Source: Paracoccaceae bacterium (lineage in GTDB: Bacteria > Pseudomonadota > Alphaproteobacteria > Rhodobacterales > Rhodobacteraceae). From it: DNA of 64,000 nt. Below are positions 60,602-64,000 of this stretch, one piece after another. Both the position numbers and the translations under genes were made by a program. Location of the stretch: positions 1-64,000 of the forward strand of contig JAIXZY010000078.1 in the NCBI GenBank assembly GCA_027489355.1. Direction: 5' to 3'. The notes under the pieces were generated by a model. It was not told the origin of the DNA. It did not search any database and was given only the letters and a program-made list of their open reading frames with translations. Within the stretch, counting starts at the first letter, position 1, and every line of letters starts with the position of its first letter.

Positions 60602-62179
60602 TCAATCCACGAATAGATAGTCGGTTGCAGCAATCTCTCGCGCCGTGGCGGCGGGGACGTCCAGGAAGGCGGCCAGCGCCGCGGCGTTCTCCTCGACCGT
60701 CGCCCCCTGGCGCATCCGGTGATGACCCGAAAGGTCCAGGTCGCGCAACCGGTCGCTTTCGAACTTCACGTCATAGCGCACCGTCGGCAGCAACAGCTCC
60801 AGCGCCGCCTTCGGGGTCTGCGGCCCGGACAGCCCCACCCGACGCGCATGGCCCAGCAGGTAGTCGTCCGTGAAGTCGCACTCGATCTCCAGAAGCCGCA
60901 TCCGCGACCGGTCGGTGCCGAAATCCTGGATCAGCTCGATGCTGCCCGGATCGACGCAGAGAACCAGCCGGTCGCTGCCCCAATGCTCGAACAGCATCCG
61001 CACCAGCGCGCGGCGATGGCGCATCCGCTTTTCGATCGACCGCTGGATGCCGCCAAGATCCGGCAGCGCCGTGGCCTCTTCGTTGAACAGGTAATCCACC
61101 GCCGGCAGTCCGGTCAGCCCCCGCACCCGTTCGACCAGGCGCTTTGCCACATGCCATTTCTTGCAGGCCACCAGCAGCAGCGTCCGGCTGCGGCCAAGAC
61201 TGCCCTCGGTCTCCCAGAAGCGTTGGGCATAGCGCCGCCCCTCCCGCCCGCGCGAGGTCAGATAGGCGAACTGCCGCCGCCCGTCGTCCGAGATCGGGAA
61301 GCTGCGCCCGGTTTCGGCATAAAGCGCCCCCAGACGGTCCTTCAGCTGCCGTGCCTCGGGGCTGATCTTCCGGGCGAAAAGATAGCCCTGCGACAGCAAG
61401 AGGTCGAAATGGTCGTCGTAGAAGGTCACCGGCATCCCGTAATCAGTGAACATCAGGAAGGTCAGCGGCCGCGAGCGGATCTCGCGTTCCGGGACCAGAT
61501 GCGCGACCAGCGTCTGGAAGAAGGTCTCGTCCGGGATCCAGGTGGTTGCGAAGAACCGTGTCACGTCGCGCCGACGCGCGATGAAGTCCAGCACCGCCTC
61601 GACCGTGCGCCGGCGCAGGCACCACCACTGGCTGCCGATGCGGATCTTCAGGTCCTCCGGCACCTTGCGCGACAGGCCGAACTTCTTCTGCAGCTCCATC
61701 GAGCCATAGAACAGCTGCTTGCGCCGACGCTCGTTGAACCAGTGCCGGTAGATCAGCCGTTCCTCCTTGATCCCGGTCTTGATCCAGTCCGACCCGAAGA
61801 AGTCGAAGCTCTCGATATGGTCGGCCTCGTCCTCTTCCAGCCGGGCATGGACATACTCCGCCGTCTTGATCGGCATGCAGTCGCCCGAAAGCATGTAGAA
61901 ATGCGTCGCGCCGGGAAAATCCTCGACCGCCGCCCGCAGCGCCTCTAGCGTCGCGGCGACCAGGCTCCACTCCCCCCAGCCGCACTTCACCCGGCGGCGG
62001 GCGAAGCTTACCCGCGGATTGTCGGCCAGCGCGGTCCGGATGCGCTCATAATCGGCCCTCGGGGCGCGGGCGTCGAAATGGATCGCCACGCAATCTCCCG
62101 GTGCCGTCAGCCGCAGGGTCTGCGCAATGATCCCTTCCGGGTCCTTGTGACAAAGCAGGATGAAGGCGATCTGCGTCAT
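60602..62179 (-). CDS. Core-2/I-branching (GT14) glycosyltransferase with DUF5928 C-terminal domain
   Basis: 525 residues. Residues 1-270 form the GT14 domain: AFILLCHKDPEGIIAQTLRL, CVAIHFDARAP, VKCGWGEWSLVAATLEALRA, HFYMLSGDCMPIKTAEYV, then WWCLRRRTVEAVLDFI and WIPDETFFQTL. The family adds sugars such as xylose or GlcNAc in branches. The C-terminal ~220 residues (KKWHVAKRLVERVRGLTGLP, FEHWGSDRLVLCVDPGS) resemble the DUF5928 extension of Rhodobacteraceae proteins. Its start faces a sulfotransferase gene, 142 bases away. Confidence 0.88.
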   Translation of the reverse strand: MTQIAFILLCHKDPEGIIAQTLRLTAPGDCVAIHFDARAPRADYERIRTALADNPRVSFARRRVKCGWGEWSLVAATLEALRAAVEDFPGATHFYMLSGDCMPIKTAEYVHARLEEDEADHIESFDFFGSDWIKTGIKEERLIYRHWFNERRRKQLFYGSMELQKKFGLSRKVPEDLKIRIGSQWWCLRRRTVEAVLDFIARRRDVTRFFATTWIPDETFFQTLVAHLVPEREIRSRPLTFLMFTDYGMPVTFYDDHFDLLLSQGYLFARKISPEARQLKDRLGALYAETGRSFPISDDGRRQFAYLTSRGREGRRYAQRFWETEGSLGRSRTLLLVACKKWHVAKRLVERVRGLTGLPAVDYLFNEEATALPDLGGIQRSIEKRMRHRRALVRMLFEHWGSDRLVLCVDPGSIELIQDFGTDRSRMRLLEIECDFTDDYLLGHARRVGLSGPQTPKAALELLLPTVRYDVKFESDRLRDLDLSGHHRMRQGATVEENAAALAAFLDVPAATAREIAATDYLFVD

Positions 62180-62321
62180 GCGGGGCGGGCCGGTTCCACT
62201 GCGGTGTCCGATTGACTAAACCGGGGCGTGCTTCCTTGAAAAGCCCGAATATGTCTGCTTGATTGCCGCAATCCGATCTCACTCAGGATCCGGGCATTTT
62301 GACGAGGGAGGGTTTTGCGCA

Positions 62322-63140
62322 ATGGGATTTCCCGGAACCTGGATGACGGAAAGCGAAAGCGTCGTCTACCGGGTCGTGCCGAAATGCGCCTGCTCGACCA
62401 TCGGTCAGATCATGTACTACTCCGACCACGGCCGCTTCTTCGATGGCGACATCCATGATGCGACCACGGGCCTGCACAAATGGGCGCAAGAGGCAAGCCA
62501 GCCCGTCATCGAACGCACCGTCCGCGCCCGCGAAGTCTATGCCTTCACCTGCGTCCGCAACCCCTATACCCGCATCCTGTCGTCTTTCTTCGACAAGATC
62601 TGCGGCATCCAGCGCAACGGCAAGCGGTATCGCGGCAACCTCGTGCCGCTTCTGATCCAGAAATACGGGATCGAGGTCGGGGGCGAGGATGGCAAGCAGG
62701 AGTTCGACCAGATCGCCAGCTTCCGCCGCTTCCTGCTTTTTGCCCGCGACACCATCCGCTTCAAGAAACCGATGGAGCCGGACATCCACTGGTCCGCGAT
62801 GTCGGGCCATATCTCGACCTTCATCGTCAACGGCGGGCGCTACAACCACATCTTCTTCACCGAGGATTTCAATCCCGGCATGCAGGTAGTGCTGGACAAT
62901 ATCCGTACCAGGCATCCGGTCGACCTGGCGTACATTCCGCGCTTCAACGAAAGCGAAGGCCACGGTCCGAAACGCGCGCATCCGGTCGAGGCCTATTTCG
63001 ACGACCTGTCGATGCATCTCATGTGGGAAATCTACAAACGCGATTTCCAGCTCTTCCGCTACGATTTCGACAATCCCGGGAACAAGATGCCGAAGGGTCC
63101 GGTTGATCTGGACGAGGTACACGCCAAGCTGGGCGACTGA
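62322..63140 (+). CDS. Sulfotransferase family protein
   Basis: 272 residues from ATG 62322, with a GGAGGG site upstream (at ~62307). The phosphosulfate (PAPS) 5' loop VVPKCACSTIGQIMYY and 3' site YAFTCVRNPYTRILSSFFDK are those of the sulfotransferase_2 (carbohydrate) family. It transfers sulfate from PAPS to a sugar. No signal peptide is evident, so it acts inside the cell. Its divergent position with the GT14 gene suggests a joint task in surface polysaccharide modification. Confidence 0.88.
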   Translation: MGFPGTWMTESESVVYRVVPKCACSTIGQIMYYSDHGRFFDGDIHDATTGLHKWAQEASQPVIERTVRAREVYAFTCVRNPYTRILSSFFDKICGIQRNGKRYRGNLVPLLIQKYGIEVGGEDGKQEFDQIASFRRFLLFARDTIRFKKPMEPDIHWSAMSGHISTFIVNGGRYNHIFFTEDFNPGMQVVLDNIRTRHPVDLAYIPRFNESEGHGPKRAHPVEAYFDDLSMHLMWEIYKRDFQLFRYDFDNPGNKMPKGPVDLDEVHAKLGD

Positions 63141-63145
63141 GGTAG

Positions 63146-63164
63146 GGTGGGCGCATCGCCCACC
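63146..63164. repeat. GGTGGGC hairpin repeat, copy 2
   Basis: GGTGGGCG - CAT - CGCCCACC, eight perfect pairs, five bases after the sulfotransferase stop. It matches the element at 9254 except for the loop and could end transcription of the sulfotransferase. Confidence 0.6.
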
Positions 63165-63197
63165 TTACGCGGGCAACCGGACAGGAAAGGGCCGCGC

Positions 63198-63590
63198 ATG
63201 GACCATATCACCGGTGGCTGTCTTTGCGGCGCGGTGCGCATCACCGCGATGGGTCCGCCGTTCCGGGTCGGCCTCTGCCACTGCCTCGACTGCCGCAAGC
63301 ACCCCGGCGCGCTCTTCCACGCCTCTGCGATCTTCCACGACACCGCCGTCGCCATCGAGGGCGAGACCAGCAATTACCAGGGCCGCCACTTTTGTCCGAT
63401 CTGCGGCTCCTCGGTCTTTGGCCGGTCCGGCGACGAGGTCGAGGTCAACCTCGGAATCTTCGACGCGCCGGACGCCTTCCGTCCGACCTACGAGCTCTGG
63501 ATGATCCGCCGCGAAAGCTGGCTGCCCGAATTCGACTGGATGCGCCACTACGACCAGGACAGGCCAGAGCCCGGCCGTTCCGAGGGGTAG
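63198..63590 (+). CDS. GFA family (glutathione-dependent formaldehyde-activating-like) protein
   Basis: 130 residues from ATG 63198. Zinc-binding cysteines are seen in GGCLCGAVRI, CHCLDCRKHPGALFHASAIF and HFCPICGSSVFGR, the standard CENP-V/GFA pattern. Members are small metalloproteins; real formaldehyde activation is not demonstrated for most. A GGTGGGC hairpin precedes and a paired-hairpin element follows. Confidence 0.92.
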   Translation: MDHITGGCLCGAVRITAMGPPFRVGLCHCLDCRKHPGALFHASAIFHDTAVAIEGETSNYQGRHFCPICGSSVFGRSGDEVEVNLGIFDAPDAFRPTYELWMIRRESWLPEFDWMRHYDQDRPEPGRSEG

Positions 63591-63638
63591 CAAAATCCTT
63601 GAGCAAGGATTTTGACAAATCTCTTACTTAAGAAATTT
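63591..63638. repeat. Paired-hairpin element 5
   Basis: Hairpin A, 63591-63614, CAAAATCCTT - GAGC - AAGGATTTTG, identical to hairpin A of element 4. Hairpin B, 63617-63638, AAATCTCTT - ACTT - AAGAAATTT, one mismatch. The loops GAGC and ACUU match at three of four positions. It starts directly after the GFA stop and ends six bases before the stop of the converging puuD, so it could end transcription on both strands. Confidence 0.85.
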
Positions 63639-63643
63639 GGCCG

Positions 63644-64000
63644 TTACACCGGGTCCTGCGCCCCCGCCGCGCGGAACCACTCCACGATCTTCGCCCGCTC
63701 TTCCGGCTCGATGAAGCTCAGGTTGCCCGGCGGCATCGCATGGGTCACGCCCGCCTGCAGGTAGATCCGCCGCGCCTCATGCGCGATCTGCGCTTCGGTC
63801 TCCAGCACCACGCCCTTCGGCGGCCAGTAAAGCCCCTCCCAGCCCGGCTCGGCCGCATGGCACATGCTGCAGCGGCCCTGCACGATGCCCACCACCTCCT
63901 CGAAGCCGGGGGCCGAGGCGTAGACCAGCACCGCGCCTTGCAGCTTGGCCTCACCCTCCACGGTCCGCATCGACGCGGTCGATAGCCAGGCGATCGCCAG
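63644..64000 (-). CDS. puuD: PuuD-like urate hydroxylase, C-terminal cytochrome c domain (5' part outside window)
   Basis: The frame is open to the right edge, giving 118 C-terminal residues. It has one haem c site CSMCH, followed by PGWEGLYWPPKGVVLE, QIAHEARRIYLQAGVTHAMPPGNLSFIEPEERAKIVEWF; the methionine of AMPPGN is the likely axial ligand. This matches the C-terminal domain of PuuD, a membrane urate oxidase that sends electrons to cytochrome c. The catalytic membrane domain would lie beyond the window, so the identification is by the tail only. Confidence 0.8.
   Translation of the reverse strand: MAIAWLSTASMRTVEGEAKLQGAVLVYASAPGFEEVVGIVQGRCSMCHAAEPGWEGLYWPPKGVVLETEAQIAHEARRIYLQAGVTHAMPPGNLSFIEPEERAKIVEWFRAAGAQDPV

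Overview
The window is a high-GC (mostly about 65-70 percent by eye), densely packed stretch of an alphaproteobacterial genome. It best fits the Rhodobacteraceae (Rhodobacter/Paracoccus/Roseobacter relatives). Reasons: an MrpA-MrpB fusion in a six-gene mrp operon, bacterial ALDH16 next to deoC, the glcD-glcE-glcF order, pyrB and pyrC separated by small membrane genes, a plant-type glutamate-cysteine ligase, a PuuD-like cytochrome, and short intergenic repeats. These are my own readings; no database search was possible. No tRNA, rRNA, CRISPR array, transposase or integrase was seen.

The first ~1.05 kb does not fit the rest. It carries the end of lptC, a betaproteobacterial-type lptA and the first ~55 codons of lptB. 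These run in frame, at the Walker A motif, into the body of a sugar ABC-transporter ATPase of the FrcA (fructose importer) type. A misassembled or chimeric contig end is the simplest explanation.

Layout. 2.0-8.0 kb: mrpA(B)CDEFG Na+/H+ antiporter. 8.2-11.6 kb: deoC and a two-domain ALDH16. 11.7-13.2 kb: a lower-GC two-gene accessory cassette of unknown function, the second gene with pentapeptide repeats. 13.4-16.9 kb: AlgH, a DsbD-like periplasmic protein, a uracil-DNA glycosylase, a LysE exporter, MoaB. 16.9-21.6 kb: pyrB, a four-gene PH-like/membrane cassette, pyrC, plsY. 21.7-25.5 kb: gshA, a small membrane protein and rsmE (minus), then ubiA (plus). 25.6-32.6 kb: OmpA-family protein, coiled-coil partner, gabD, yghU, an SDR and an aminotransferase. 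32.7-37.8 kb: a peptidoglycan-binding protein and two ECF sigma/regulator cassettes. 37.9-40.1 kb: Hsp20 and two tandem trypsin-like proteases. 40.2-44.1 kb: glcDEF glycolate oxidase. 44.1-46.0 kb: a DUF599 protein converging on an amine oxidase. 46.2-52.9 kb: MoxR-DUF58-BatA/DUF4159 operon. 53.1-60.6 kb: housekeeping genes including a hydroxypyruvate isomerase-like gene and polA. 60.6-63.1 kb: a Core-2/I-branching glycosyltransferase facing a sulfotransferase. 63.2-64.0 kb: a GFA enzyme and the 3' end of puuD.

Non-coding structure is the most distinctive part. One family, in five intergenic places, consists of two adjacent hairpins; in three of them the two loops are complementary to each other. 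A second family (consensus around CAAATACTCC..CCGGAGG) occurs six times, always in the same orientation and sometimes inside operons. The best protein-level unknowns are the 11.7-13.2 kb cassette, the small-protein cassette inside the pyr operon and the ECF regulator carrying a von Willebrand A domain.
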